Assembly (NCBI GenBank): GCA_047971685.1
Contig: JBKDZW010000066.1
Coordinates: forward strand, 1 to 16,275
DNA length: 16,275 bases
Direction: 5' to 3'
Source: JAJXWB01 sp047971685
GTDB taxonomy: Bacteria; Pseudomonadota; Alphaproteobacteria; Rhizobiales; Beijerinckiaceae
The notes under the pieces were generated by a model, which saw nothing but the letters and a program-made list of their open reading frames with translations, searched no databases and had not been told where the DNA came from. Positions within the stretch are counted from its first letter, which is position 1. Every line of letters begins with the position of its first letter. The position numbers and the translations under genes were made by a program. Positions 7,347-14,953 of this stretch are shown here, piece by piece.

Positions 7347-7987
7347 CTGGCGTCTCCCGATTCAAGAATGCCCGGCCCCGTCGGCAGATCGTCGGGCAGG
7401 CCCTCGACATGGCCGTGATCGTGATGCGGCAAATCCCCGGTTTTCGAGAACGACCAGGCGACCTGAAGGAAGCGGAAACACATGAGATAGGATCCGAGGG
7501 GAACCGCGAGATAGATCAGCCACATCGGCCATTCGAGATCGGCCGACACCTGATCGGTGTGCCCGATGTGCCAGACGAAACGCGCGCCGAGCGAGCCGAC
7601 GATGAGCGTGAAAAAGGCGCCCGACAGCAGAGCGAACAAGACCGCCATATGACGCGAGGCCGGATTGAGCCGGTTGACCGCGACATCGACGCCGACATGG
7701 ATGCCGGTGCGCACGCCATAGGCGGCGCCGAATTTCGCCATCCACACGAACATGTAGATGCACAATTCCTGCGCCCAGGTGAGGTTGAAACCGCGCAGAT
7801 ACGAAAAGACGCTGCGGCCGGCGACAAACAGCCAGTCCATGCCGTGTTCCTTGCCCCAGCGGGCAAGGTCGATCGAAGCGGACAGCGAATAGCGGTGCAC
7901 GACAGCGACGAAAATGACGACGGTGGCCAGCCCCATGAGGGTGGCGATGATGATTTCCTCGAGCCTGTCGAGAATGCGCAAGAACAC
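7343..7987 (-). CDS. dctQ: C4-dicarboxylate-type TRAP small permease DctQ
   Basis: A 214-residue four-segment membrane protein (about 10-31, 71-90, 113-135, 153-173), in the size range of classical DctQ and longer than the system 1 homologue. FNLTWAQELCIYMFVWMAKF (67-86) followed by AAYGVRTGIHVGVDV is the characteristic DctQ signature. A soluble loop (about 40-65) lies between segments 1 and 2, and the C-terminal tail is His/Asp-rich (188-193). The start is GTG at 7987, preceded by GGGAGGGG; no in-frame ATG upstream fits. The stop overlaps the dctM start by four bases (ATGA), so the two membrane subunits are translationally coupled. It forms a complex with DctM in the inner membrane. Confidence 0.9.
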   Translation of the reverse strand: MFLRILDRLEEIIIATLMGLATVVIFVAVVHRYSLSASIDLARWGKEHGMDWLFVAGRSVFSYLRGFNLTWAQELCIYMFVWMAKFGAAYGVRTGIHVGVDVAVNRLNPASRHMAVLFALLSGAFFTLIVGSLGARFVWHIGHTDQVSADLEWPMWLIYLAVPLGSYLMCFRFLQVAWSFSKTGDLPHHDHGHVEGLPDDLPTGPGILESGDAR

Positions 7988-8156
7988 GTGCCCCTCCCAG
8001 GATTTCGCGACGCAGCGACTGCAACGCCGTTCCCGCTCTCGCGCAAGACGACGAAACGTTCGCCGCCCCGGTCGCGCGCCGTCTTGCTTCGCCGCCTTTC
8101 CGTGTGGACCGTTGGATGGTCTCTTTTCGGCTTCGGCCGCTCCGTCTGTCGGAAAA

Positions 8157-8189
8157 GCGATGCGCTTTGACTATGCCAAAACGCATCGC
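8157..8189. other. Strong hairpin upstream of repeat copy 2
   Basis: GCGATGCG (8157-8164) is the exact reverse complement of CGCATCGC (8182-8189). After one mismatch the stem continues with TTTG (8166-8169)/CAAA (8177-8180), leaving a loop of seven bases. It sits 10 bp from repeat copy 2 (8200-8242), and a weaker hairpin takes the same place before copy 1, so the two are probably one composite element. Confidence 0.6.
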
Positions 8190-8199
8190 CCGTTTGGCG

Positions 8200-8242
8200 A
8201 CGAACAATTTGTCCGGCTTTTGTCGTTTCCGTCAAAAGCCGG
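8200..8242. repeat. Dispersed intergenic repeat, copy 2 (hairpin-forming)
   Basis: Matches copy 1 (1143-1185) at 35 of 43 positions with no gaps. Its hairpin is stronger: TCCGGCTTTTG (8212-8222) pairs perfectly with CAAAAGCCGGA (8233-8243) around a 10-nt loop, and flanking AACAA (8203-8207) can pair with TTGTT (8244-8248) past a bulge. The second arm ends directly at the dctP stop codon (8249). It may act as an attenuator or 3' protection for dctP mRNA. Confidence 0.65.
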
Positions 8243-8248
8243 ATTGTT

Positions 8249-9256
8249 TCAGTCGCCGCCGACTTCCTTCTCGACCTTGCCGAGCAGATCCTTGCCGATG
8301 CGGCCGGACATTTCCTTCCAGACGGGCTTGGAGGCGTCGCGCCATTTCTTCAGGTCGGCAGGCGTCGGCTTGTAGAATTCGATCTTGCCGCTCGCCTTCA
8401 TCGCGGCCAGCGCCTCGTCGTTTTCCTGCTGCGAAATGCCGTTGGAATAGGCTGTGGCCTCCGCCATCGCCTTTTCAAGCTGACCCCTGATGTCGGCGGG
8501 CAGGCCGTCCCAGAATTTCTTGTTCACGATCACCGCATAGCCGATGTAGCCATGGTTGGTGAGCGCGCCGTATTTCTGCACCTCGTGCATTTTCTGGGTG
8601 TACATGTTGGAGGGCGTGTTTTCCTGTCCGTCGATCACGCCCGTTTGCAGCCCCTGATAGACCTCGGAAAAGGCCATGACCTGCGGCACGGCGCCATAGG
8701 CCTGCATCTGCGCTTCCAGCACCTTCGAGGACTGGATGCGGATCTTGAGGCCGAGCAGGTCGTCCGGCGTCTTGATCGGACGGTTGGCGGAGAAAATCTT
8801 GAAACCATTGTCCCAATAGGCAAGGCCGACGATCCCCTTGGATTCCAGACTTTTCAGCATGCCCTTGCCGATCGGCCCGTCCTGGATTTTCTTCAAGGCG
8901 CCGACGCTGGTGAAAAGGAAGGGCAGGTCGAAGACCTCGAATTCCTTGGCGCCGAGCGGTCCGAACTTGGCCAGCGAAGGCGCGAGCATCTGCACGGAGC
9001 CGAGCTGCAACGCCTCGACTTCTTCCTTGTCCTTGTAGAGCTGCGAATTCGGATAGATTTCGATCTTCACCTTGCCGTTCGTGTATTTCTCGCCCAGTTC
9101 CTTGAACTTCTCGGCGCCCTTGCCCTTCGGCGTATTGGGGGCGACGACATGGCTGAATTTCAGAACGATCGGCTCTTGCGCAAACGCCGGCGCGACAACG
9201 CCAAAGCCGCCCATAGCAAGTCCTGCCGCACAGGCGGCGGCTATCAAACGACGCAT
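8249..9256 (-). CDS. dctP: C4-dicarboxylate-type TRAP substrate-binding protein DctP
   Basis: A 335-residue periplasmic protein with a signal peptide ending near APAFA (22-26). The body closely follows the classical DctP pattern: LKFSHVVAPNTPKGKGAEKF (32-51), GLKIRIQSSKVLE (169-181) with R173 as the expected carboxylate-binding arginine, QGLQTGVIDGQENTPSNMYT (201-220) and YAVIVNKKFWDGLP further on. In the family these bind succinate, fumarate or malate, and this is the best guess here. The ATG at 9256 is supported by a purine-rich GGGAGAGAAGG upstream. A sigma70-like promoter is seen at 9325-9297. It is the first gene of dctP-dctQ-dctM and is followed by a structured spacer before dctQ. No dctB/dctD two-component genes appear in the window. 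Confidence 0.94.
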   Translation of the reverse strand: MRRLIAAACAAGLAMGGFGVVAPAFAQEPIVLKFSHVVAPNTPKGKGAEKFKELGEKYTNGKVKIEIYPNSQLYKDKEEVEALQLGSVQMLAPSLAKFGPLGAKEFEVFDLPFLFTSVGALKKIQDGPIGKGMLKSLESKGIVGLAYWDNGFKIFSANRPIKTPDDLLGLKIRIQSSKVLEAQMQAYGAVPQVMAFSEVYQGLQTGVIDGQENTPSNMYTQKMHEVQKYGALTNHGYIGYAVIVNKKFWDGLPADIRGQLEKAMAEATAYSNGISQQENDEALAAMKASGKIEFYKPTPADLKKWRDASKPVWKEMSGRIGKDLLGKVEKEVGGD

Positions 9257-9296
9257 CCTTCTCTCCCTGGGTGTGTCAGGACGAACCTTACAGCAT

Positions 9297-9325
9297 TTTT
9301 TACTGGAGGGAATGCGGTATGTTAA
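9297..9325 (-). promoter_or_regulatory. Probable sigma70-type promoter of dctP
   Basis: On the minus strand TTAACA (9325-9320) and TAAAAA (9302-9297) are separated by 17 bp, in the 135-bp gap between the glutathione S-transferase stop and the dctP start. They match the TTGACA and TATAAT consensus at five and four positions of six. A start point near 9290 would give a leader of about 34 nt. No sigma54 -24/-12 motif is seen here, although many dct genes use one. Confidence 0.4.
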
Positions 9326-9391
9326 CAGGCGCAGGCGGCCCGGATCGGCCGTTGTATTTCCGTTACGCCGCGCCTGATTTTCCTGCTCTTT

Positions 9392-10048
9392 TCAGATCGT
9401 CACGCCGGCCGGCACCTTCTGGTCTTTCATCGCCTGTTCCTGCACTTCGAGCGCGCGGATAAAGGCCGGCCGCTGCTTGAGCCTTGCCCAATAAGCCCGC
9501 ACATTCGGCCCGAAATCGGCTTCAAGCCCAAGAACTTCGGCCAGCATCAGGGCATAGCCCACCGCTATGTCGGCGACGGTGAAACGGCCGGCGACCAGAT
9601 ATTCGCCTGCCCCTGTCGCATCCTCGACAATGCGCAGGCGGCCCAGAAACCATTTCTTGTAATCCTGGGCCACTTGCGGCGCGCGGCGCTCCGGCGGCTC
9701 AAGGATGGAGTAACGCAGGACCAGCGTCTGCGGGAAGGTGAGGGTTGCGTCCGACATATAGAGCCAGTTGAGCCAACGCCCGTAATCGGGATCATCCATA
9801 TCGACCGCCAGCGGCGAGGGGCCGTGCTTCGTCGCCAGATAGTGACAGATGCCGGCCGATTCCGTCATGCGCATATCGTCGTCGAACAGGGTCGGGATGG
9901 TGCCGAGCGGATTGATGGACAGATAATCCTTGGCGAAGACGCGCGGCGGAAAGGGCAGCATGACCAGCTTGTAGGAAAGCCCCATTTCCTCGAGCGCCCA
10001 CAAGGGACGAAAGGAACGGGCGCTGGTGCAATGATAAAGCGTGAGCAT
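9392..10048 (-). CDS. Glutathione S-transferase family protein
   Basis: A 218-residue cytoplasmic protein with the two-domain GST plan. The N-terminal thioredoxin-like half (1-80) has YHCTSARSFRPLWALEEMG (5-23), INPLGTIPTLFDDD with the conserved cis-proline (P52), and MTESAGICHYL with the E-S pair that contacts the glutathione gamma-glutamyl group. The C-terminal helical half contains GRFTVADIAVGYAL, the N-capping box motif. The ATG at 10048 is preferred over an upstream in-frame ATG at 10177 because AGGAAGA lies just upstream and the longer form would overlap the ATPase gene. It lies 88 bp after that gene on the same strand. GSTs near aromatic-acid clusters can act in isomerisation or detoxification; the specific role here is unknown. 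Confidence 0.88.
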   Translation of the reverse strand: MLTLYHCTSARSFRPLWALEEMGLSYKLVMLPFPPRVFAKDYLSINPLGTIPTLFDDDMRMTESAGICHYLATKHGPSPLAVDMDDPDYGRWLNWLYMSDATLTFPQTLVLRYSILEPPERRAPQVAQDYKKWFLGRLRIVEDATGAGEYLVAGRFTVADIAVGYALMLAEVLGLEADFGPNVRAYWARLKQRPAFIRALEVQEQAMKDQKVPAGVTI

Positions 10049-10077
10049 GTGTCTTCCTGACTGGACTTCGATCTGAC

Positions 10078-10092
10078 GCGGAGATTTTCCGC
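10078..10092 (-). other. Small hairpin between LivF-type gene and GST gene
   Basis: GCGGA (10078-10082) pairs with TCCGC (10088-10092) around a 5-nt loop, in the 88-bp gap between the ATPase stop (10137) and the GST start (10048). No T-run follows on the minus strand. It may mark the end of the transporter part of the operon or only modulate read-through; weak evidence. Confidence 0.25.
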
Positions 10093-10136
10093 AGATTGTC
10101 CGCAGGATAACGAGGCAGACCCCCGATGGTCCAGCC

Positions 10137-10853
10137 TTACAGTCCCAGTTGCGCGTGCACGAAATCTTCGCGCGCATCCAGTTCCGCAGTTGCGCCGTCG
10201 AATACGACTTCGCCCTTGACGAGAATGACGTGGCGCCGGCACAGTTTTTTCAGATCGTCGAGATTTTTGTCGACCACGACGATGGCGACGCCGCGCGCAG
10301 CGATCAGGCCGAGAATGCGCCAGATGTCGTCGCGCACCATGGGCGCGAGCCCCTCGGTCGCCTCGTCCACCAACAGGAGCGTGGGATTGCTCATCAGCGC
10401 GCGGCCGATGGTCAGCATCTGCTGCTCGCCGCCCGACAATTGATTGCCCCAGTTTTTCCGCCGTTCATGCAGGCGCGGAAACAGATCGTAGATTGCCTCG
10501 CGCGTCCAGTCGCACCGGCCGTCAGGCCCTGCGCGCTCCGCGAAAACAAGATTTTCCTCGACCGAGAGATTGGGGAAAATGCCGCGGCCCTCCGGCACGA
10601 AACCGACGCCGGCGCGCGCGACGGCGCTTGGGCGCCACCCCCTTACATCGGCGCCGCCAAAGCGGATTTCGCCACCGCGCGCGGGCGTCAGCCCCATGAG
10701 CGTGCGCAAAAGCGTCGTCTTGCCCATGCCGTTGCGGCCGAGCAGGCTGACGGTTTCGCCCGCCTCGACATGGAAATCGACGCCGCGCAAAATATGGCTT
10801 GCGCCATAAAAGGCGTCGATCCTGCGCGCTTCGAGCAGAGGCGCGATCTTCAT
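10137..10853 (-). CDS. LivF-type ABC transporter ATPase (probable benzoate/aromatic-acid uptake)
   Basis: A 238-residue cytoplasmic ATPase that powers the ABC importer with the LivG-like domain of the neighbouring fusion. The nucleotide-binding motifs are complete: Walker A GRNGMGKT (39-46), signature LSGGEQ (139-144), and Walker B LLLVDEATEGL (159-169), with DEATEGL as in the LivF subfamily. At the switch position it has VVVDKN (192-197) rather than a histidine; LivF proteins commonly carry VEQN here, so this is a subfamily trait rather than a defect. The ATG at 10853 overlaps the TGA of the fused permease/ATPase (ATGA), showing translational coupling. Last transporter gene of the operon, followed by the GST gene. 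Substrate assignment rests on the boxR/bclA context. Confidence 0.93.
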   Translation of the reverse strand: MKIAPLLEARRIDAFYGASHILRGVDFHVEAGETVSLLGRNGMGKTTLLRTLMGLTPARGGEIRFGGADVRGWRPSAVARAGVGFVPEGRGIFPNLSVEENLVFAERAGPDGRCDWTREAIYDLFPRLHERRKNWGNQLSGGEQQMLTIGRALMSNPTLLLVDEATEGLAPMVRDDIWRILGLIAARGVAIVVVDKNLDDLKKLCRRHVILVKGEVVFDGATAELDAREDFVHAQLGL

Positions 10854-12691
10854 ATCGAGCCCCCTTTTGCCCCGCCATCGCCGCTTGCGGGCGCTTCGTC
10901 CCCGGACGCATGGCCGCCGAGATAGGCGGCAATCGCCTCCTTGTTGCGGCGGACCTCGTCTGGCGCGCCATGCGCGATCAGGCGGCCGAGCGCGAGCACG
11001 GTCAGCGTATCGGCGACGGCGAAAACGGCGTCCATGTCGTGCTCGATCAGGATGATGGTGTGATTGGCCTTGAGCTGGCGCAGGAGTTCGACGACGCGGC
11101 CCGTCTCCTCCGCGCCCATGCCGGCAAGCGGCTCGTCGAGGATGAGAATGCTGCCGCCGCCGGCAATCAGCATGGCGATTTCAAGCTGGCGCTGCTCGCC
11201 GGTGGACATGGCCTTGCCGATCGCGTCGGCGCGATCGGCAAGGCCGACGACGCAAAGCGCATGGGCGACGCGCGCGCGCTCATCGGCCTTGCCTGCGCCT
11301 TCGGTCAGGCGGAACACGGAAGGGTTTTGCGCCTGCGCGGCGATCGCCACATTTTCCTCCACCGTGAAGGCGCCGAAAATATTGGTGCGCTGATACGAGC
11401 GCCCGACCCCGCGCCGCGCGAGGCGATGAGCGGGCCAGCCCGCGATATTTTTGCCATCGACCAGGATCTGGCCCGCCGAAGGCTTGAGCGCGCCCGACAG
11501 GAGATTGGTGAAGGTGGTCTTGCCGGCGCCATTGGGGCCGATGATGGCGTGAATGAGATCGGGCGCGAAATCGGCCGTCACCTCGTCGACCGCGCGCAAG
11601 CCGCCGAAGGAGCGCGAGAGTCCGCGCGTCGCCAGCGTATGCGCTTTACGTTTTTCTGCTGGCGGAGCTTTACGTTTTTCTGCTGGCGGAGCCTGACCCG
11701 GCGTTGGCGTATCGGTTGTTGCGTGCGGTTTGCTGCTTAAAAAGCCCGCCAGACCCTCGGGCGACAGCAGCACGGCGATGACAAGCGTCGCCCCCGTTCC
11801 GAGACGCCAATGGTCGGCCACCCAGGGACCGACGAGGCTCGCCGTCTTCAAGGTTTCTTCCAGGCAGGCATAGGCGAGCACGCCGAGAATGGGGCCAAAC
11901 AATGTGCCCGCGCCGCCCAGCACCGCCATCATGATGGCAAGCCCCGACTGGTGCCAGGAAAAGAGGTCCGGCGTGACGAAGCCGTCGATGCAGGCAAAGA
12001 GCGCGCCTGCAAGGCCGGCGACGGCGCCGGCGACGACAAAGGCTGCGAGCTTGAATTTATAGGCGTTGTAGCCGAGCGCGGTCAGCCGCGTTTCGTTCGA
12101 CTTCAGCCCTTGCAGGATGCGGCCGAAAGGCGTGCGCGCCAATGCAGACAGCAGGAGTGTGGCTGCGACCAGAAGCGCGAGGCAGACGTAATAGAAGCTC
12201 GTGCGGTCGTCGAAGTCGATCAGGGTTTTCGCGCCGAAGACGAGATCGGGCTTGATGTTGATATAGGCGCCGTCGGACCCCTTGGCGATGTCGGTGTCGT
12301 GGAACAGCGAGAACATCATCTGCGCGGCGGCCAGCGTCACCATGATGAAATAAAAACCGCGCGTCTTGCAGACGAACAGACCGATGAAGAACGCGCAAAC
12401 CGCCGCGCCAAGCACGCCGGCGCCGAGCGCGACAAAGACATTAGCGGGCGCGGATTCCGGCGAAACGAAATAGACGGCATAGGCGCCGACGCCGAAAAAA
12501 GCGGCATGGCCGAAACTGACGAGGCCGGCAAGGCCCAGAATGAAATCGAGGCTGACGACGAAGATGGCGGTTATGACGAGGCGCGTCGCGAATTTCAGCC
12601 CATAGGCGCCGACATAGGCCGGCAGCGCGAGAAACAGCGCGCCCAGAAGGGCAAGCACGATCAAAGCGCGAAAAGACGGCGCCTTCAGCAC
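10850..12691 (-). CDS. Fused LivM-type permease and LivG-type ATPase of ABC importer
   Basis: A 613-residue fusion. Residues 1-315 form a LivM-type membrane domain (GLAGLVSFGHAAFFGVGAYA at 53-72, LARTPFGRILQGLKSNE at 184-200, VLGGAGTLFGPILG at 257-270). Residues 321-350 are a polar linker. Residues 351-593 form a LivG-type ATPase with Walker A GPNGAGKT (385-392), Q-loop Q434, signature STGEQ (496-500), Walker B ILILDEP (515-521) and switch H551. The linker holds the 8-residue unit PPAEKRKA twice (335-342, 343-350). The start is GTG at 12691, 1 nt after the LivH-type stop, with GGGAGG upstream inside that gene. LivM-LivG fusions are known in proteobacteria. It gives one of two permease chains and one of two ATPases. 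Confidence 0.93.
   Translation of the reverse strand: MLKAPSFRALIVLALLGALFLALPAYVGAYGLKFATRLVITAIFVVSLDFILGLAGLVSFGHAAFFGVGAYAVYFVSPESAPANVFVALGAGVLGAAVCAFFIGLFVCKTRGFYFIMVTLAAAQMMFSLFHDTDIAKGSDGAYINIKPDLVFGAKTLIDFDDRTSFYYVCLALLVAATLLLSALARTPFGRILQGLKSNETRLTALGYNAYKFKLAAFVVAGAVAGLAGALFACIDGFVTPDLFSWHQSGLAIMMAVLGGAGTLFGPILGVLAYACLEETLKTASLVGPWVADHWRLGTGATLVIAVLLSPEGLAGFLSSKPHATTDTPTPGQAPPAEKRKAPPAEKRKAHTLATRGLSRSFGGLRAVDEVTADFAPDLIHAIIGPNGAGKTTFTNLLSGALKPSAGQILVDGKNIAGWPAHRLARRGVGRSYQRTNIFGAFTVEENVAIAAQAQNPSVFRLTEGAGKADERARVAHALCVVGLADRADAIGKAMSTGEQRQLEIAMLIAGGGSILILDEPLAGMGAEETGRVVELLRQLKANHTIILIEHDMDAVFAVADTLTVLALGRLIAHGAPDEVRRNKEAIAAYLGGHASGDEAPASGDGGAKGGSI
11643..11692. repeat. Exact 24-bp tandem repeat in the interdomain linker
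   Basis: Each base in 11643-11668 equals the base 24 positions further on, giving just over two perfect copies. The unit keeps frame and encodes PPAEKRKA twice in the linker between the permease and ATPase domains. Perfect identity points to a very recent or unstable duplication; copy number may vary between strains. Confidence 0.9.
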
Positions 12692-12692
12692 G

Positions 12693-13553
12693 TCACGACC
12701 TCCCGAACAGGCCGTTGGGCCGCAGCACCAGCACGAGCGCCATCAGCGCATAGATGAGAACGGAGGAGAATTTCGGCACGAAGACCTTGCCGAAAGCGTC
12801 CGCAAGCCCGATCAGCAGCGAACCGAGAAACGCGCCGCGGATCGAGCCGATGCCGCCGATGACGACGACGACGAAGGAAATGATCAGCACACGCTCGCCG
12901 ATTCCGGGATAGGCGCTCTCGACGGGCGCCGCCAATATGCCGGCGGCGGCCGCAAGCGCTGCGCCCGCCGCAAACACCACGCGAAACAGGATGCGCGAAT
13001 CGAAACCCAGCGCCTCGACCATTTCCGGATTGGATTCGGCTGCGCGAATCAGACGGCCTACGCGCGTCTTCTGAATGACGAACATCATCGCGAGCGCCAG
13101 CACGAGGCAGATCGCCATAAGCGCGATGCGATAGACGGGATAGCCAAGCGTCTGGGTCAGCGAGATCGACGAGGAGAGATAGCCGGGCATGGGAATCGAT
13201 TTGGGATAATTGCCCCAGATCGATTGCTGCGCCTCGTTGAAAACGAGAATGAGCGCGAAGGTGAGCAACACCTGCTGGAGGTGGTCGCGCTTGTAAAGAT
13301 GGCGCACGAACAGCCATTCGACGGCCGCCCCGAGAAGAAACGCCAGCGGGACGCCGGCGGCCAGCGCCAGAAATATGTCGCCGAAACGCTGGGTGAGCGT
13401 CAGCGCCATATAAGCGCCGATCATATAGAACGAGCCGTGCGCGAGATTGATGACGCCGAGAATGCCGAAAACCAGCGTCAGGCCGCTCGCCGCCAGAAAC
13501 AGCAAGAGGCCATATTGCAGGCCGTTCAATATCTGGATGAGGATAAGGCTCAT
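12693..13553 (-). CDS. LivH-type ABC transporter permease
   Basis: A 286-residue inner-membrane permease of normal LivH length with about eight hydrophobic segments. Family landmarks are GVINLAHGSFYMIGAYMA (33-50), the cytoplasmic coupling-helix region TRVGRLIRAAESNPEMVEALG, and VVVIGGIGSIRGAFLGSLLIG near the C-terminus. It pairs with the LivM half of the downstream fusion to form the translocation path for a ligand brought by the binding protein (13769-14953). The ATG at 13553 has only a weak Shine-Dalgarno sequence and follows a 215-bp structured spacer, so its expression may be lower than that of the binding protein. Its stop is 1 nt from the GTG start of the fusion, indicating coupled translation. 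Confidence 0.93.
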   Translation of the reverse strand: MSLILIQILNGLQYGLLLFLAASGLTLVFGILGVINLAHGSFYMIGAYMALTLTQRFGDIFLALAAGVPLAFLLGAAVEWLFVRHLYKRDHLQQVLLTFALILVFNEAQQSIWGNYPKSIPMPGYLSSSISLTQTLGYPVYRIALMAICLVLALAMMFVIQKTRVGRLIRAAESNPEMVEALGFDSRILFRVVFAAGAALAAAAGILAAPVESAYPGIGERVLIISFVVVVIGGIGSIRGAFLGSLLIGLADAFGKVFVPKFSSVLIYALMALVLVLRPNGLFGRS

Positions 13554-13568
13554 AATGTCTGCTGCGGC

Positions 13569-13745
13569 GCCCGTTTATCGGGCCTCGCCATTGCGCGAAG
13601 CCCGGTGAAACCGCGATACGGTTTTGTCGGAAGCGCCGAAGCCGCCCATCCTTAAATCCAGATCATTCCTGCTGGATGGAATGCTTCGGCGCGGAATACG
13701 AAGCCGGACAAATCCAGCTTCGTAAATCGCCTCCCGCAATGCGGG
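13569..13745 (-). other. Array of stem-loops between binding-protein and permease genes
   Basis: Four structures lie in the 215-bp spacer (13554-13768): CCCGC (13733-13737)/GCGGG (13741-13745); TACGAAGC (13697-13704)/GCTTCGTA (13717-13724); GCGCCGAAGC (13633-13642)/GCTTCGGCGC (13683-13692); and GCCCG (13569-13573)/CGGGC (13579-13583). Inside the large 10-bp stem, ATCCAG (13656-13661)/CTGGAT (13672-13677) and CATTCC (13664-13669)/GGAATG (13678-13683) are mutually exclusive. None is followed by a clear T-run on the minus strand. The likely role is to raise binding-protein output relative to permease; inference. Confidence 0.55.
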
Positions 13746-13768
13746 CGCAGCGACGGAAACGCCGCCTG

Positions 13769-14953
13769 CTACGTCATCTTGCAGCCGGTCGTTTCGTCGG
13801 CAAGCATCGGGGCGGCCACGCCCATGTATTTGTTCGCGCCGCCCTGCAATTCGCGCAGGTAGAAATTCTGAATCGGATTATGCGAGGTTCCGAGCTTGAA
13901 GGGCCCGCGCGGACTTTTGAAGTCGGCCTTATCCATCGCGCCGAACATTTCCTTACGCTTCTTGACGTCGCCGCCGGCCGCCTCCAGGCCGATGCGCAGC
14001 AATTGCATGGCGTCCCAGCCCTGCACGGCATAAACGTCGGGCGCCTTCTTGAAGGCTTCCGTATAATCGGCGATGAATTTCTTGTTCTCGGGATTGTCGA
14101 GCGATTCCACGTAATGCAGCGTGGTCTTTACGCCGTTTCCGGCCTCGCCCGCCGCCTTTTCGATGCCGTCGGTCAGGAAGCCAGGCCCCCAGAGCGCGAT
14201 TCTTTCGTTGAGTTTGGCGCCGGCGAAATCCTTGATGAATTTCAGCGCGCCGCCGCCGGCGAAGAAGGAATAGACCGCATCCGGCTTGAGGGAGGCGACT
14301 TCCGCGAGAATCGACTGGAACTCGACGTCGGGGAAAGGCAGCGTGATGTCCTTGATGACTTCGCCGCCGCCAGCCAGGAAGGATTTCTTGAAGCCTGTGA
14401 CGGATTCTTCGCCGGCCGCATATTTCCAGGTCACCGTCACGGTCTTCTTCACGCCGGCCTTGATCATAGCCATGCCGGCGGATTCGCCGACCTGACTGTT
14501 GCCGAAGGAAGTGCGGAAAATATTGGGCGCGCACATGGCGCGCGTGATCGCCTCGGCGCCGGCGTTGGGAATGAGCGTGGGCAGACCGTCTTCCCTGGCG
14601 ATCTTGGCCATGGCCATGGCGACGCCCGAATGGACGGTGCCGGCGAGCACGTCGACCTTTTCGCCCGATATGAGCTTGGTGGTGTTTTCGGCGGCTTTCG
14701 GCGGCGCGGATTCGTCGTCGACCTTGACGAATTCGATCGCGCGGCCGCCGATCTTGCCGCCCTGCTGGCGCACATAGAGCTGCATGGCGTTGGTGATGGC
14801 GTCCCCAAGCGCTGCATAGGTGCCCGAATAAGGCAGAAGCAATCCGACACGCACCGCGCCCGATTGCGCCCAGGACGGGCGCACGAAGGGCATGGCGATG
14901 GCGGATGCGCCGGCGGCGCCGGCGAACGTGAGAATACGGCGTCTGTCGATCAT
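13769..14953 (-). CDS. Branched-chain/aromatic-type ABC substrate-binding protein (Peripla_BP_6)
   Basis: A 394-residue periplasmic receptor of the LivJ/LivK-like fold. The N-terminus DRRRILTFAGAAGASA (3-18) has consecutive arginines before a mild hydrophobic stretch and ends near RPSWA; it resembles a Tat signal, though Sec export is also possible. The mature part begins VRVGLLLPYSGTYAALGDAI, the typical opening of this family, and later shows DVLAGTVHSGVAMAMAKIA and DVYAVQGWDAMQLL. The family binds amino acids, amides or aromatic acids; with boxR and bclA adjacent, benzoate or a hydroxy/substituted benzoate is the best inference. The ATG at 14953 is preceded by GGGGAGGGAAGA. First transporter gene after boxR (129-bp gap), followed by the stem-loop spacer. 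Confidence 0.92.
   Translation of the reverse strand: MIDRRRILTFAGAAGASAIAMPFVRPSWAQSGAVRVGLLLPYSGTYAALGDAITNAMQLYVRQQGGKIGGRAIEFVKVDDESAPPKAAENTTKLISGEKVDVLAGTVHSGVAMAMAKIAREDGLPTLIPNAGAEAITRAMCAPNIFRTSFGNSQVGESAGMAMIKAGVKKTVTVTWKYAAGEESVTGFKKSFLAGGGEVIKDITLPFPDVEFQSILAEVASLKPDAVYSFFAGGGALKFIKDFAGAKLNERIALWGPGFLTDGIEKAAGEAGNGVKTTLHYVESLDNPENKKFIADYTEAFKKAPDVYAVQGWDAMQLLRIGLEAAGGDVKKRKEMFGAMDKADFKSPRGPFKLGTSHNPIQNFYLRELQGGANKYMGVAAPMLADETTGCKMT

Larger units (their letters stand above)
7988..8248. other. Structured 261-bp spacer between dctP and dctQ
   Basis: No gene is supported here. The spacer contains several inverted repeats: GCAAGACG (8043-8050)/CGTCTTGC (8080-8087); the hairpin 8157-8189; and the hairpin 8212-8243 within repeat copy 2. 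It separates dctP from dctQ on the same strand, so transcripts of the operon must cross it. It probably sets the ratio of binding protein to permease by attenuation or by mRNA processing, which is inference. Confidence 0.5.

Noticed and set aside
4189..7410. Minus-strand open frame of over 1000 codons
   Set aside because: It overlaps the well-supported GNAT, ArsB-like and dctM genes in another frame. Its product is Arg/His/Gly-rich low-complexity sequence without domains, typical of a shadow frame in GC-rich DNA.
5106..7418. Plus-strand open frame of about 770 codons opposite dctM
   Set aside because: The product is a skewed Arg/Asp/His-rich string with no family match and lies antisense to a convincing DctM protein.
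9257..9391. Sigma54 (-24/-12) promoter for dctP, as in some dct systems
   Set aside because: No GG-N10-GC core of the TGGCAC-N5-TTGC type was found; a sigma70-like pair fits better.
10049..10177. N-terminal extension of the glutathione S-transferase
   Set aside because: It would overlap the end of the ATPase gene and place 43 unrelated residues before the canonical GST start; AGGAAGA precedes the ATG at 10048.
10137..10853. LivF-type ATPase as an inactivated gene because the switch histidine is missing
   Set aside because: LivF subfamily proteins normally lack this histidine (VEQN or similar); all other motifs are intact.
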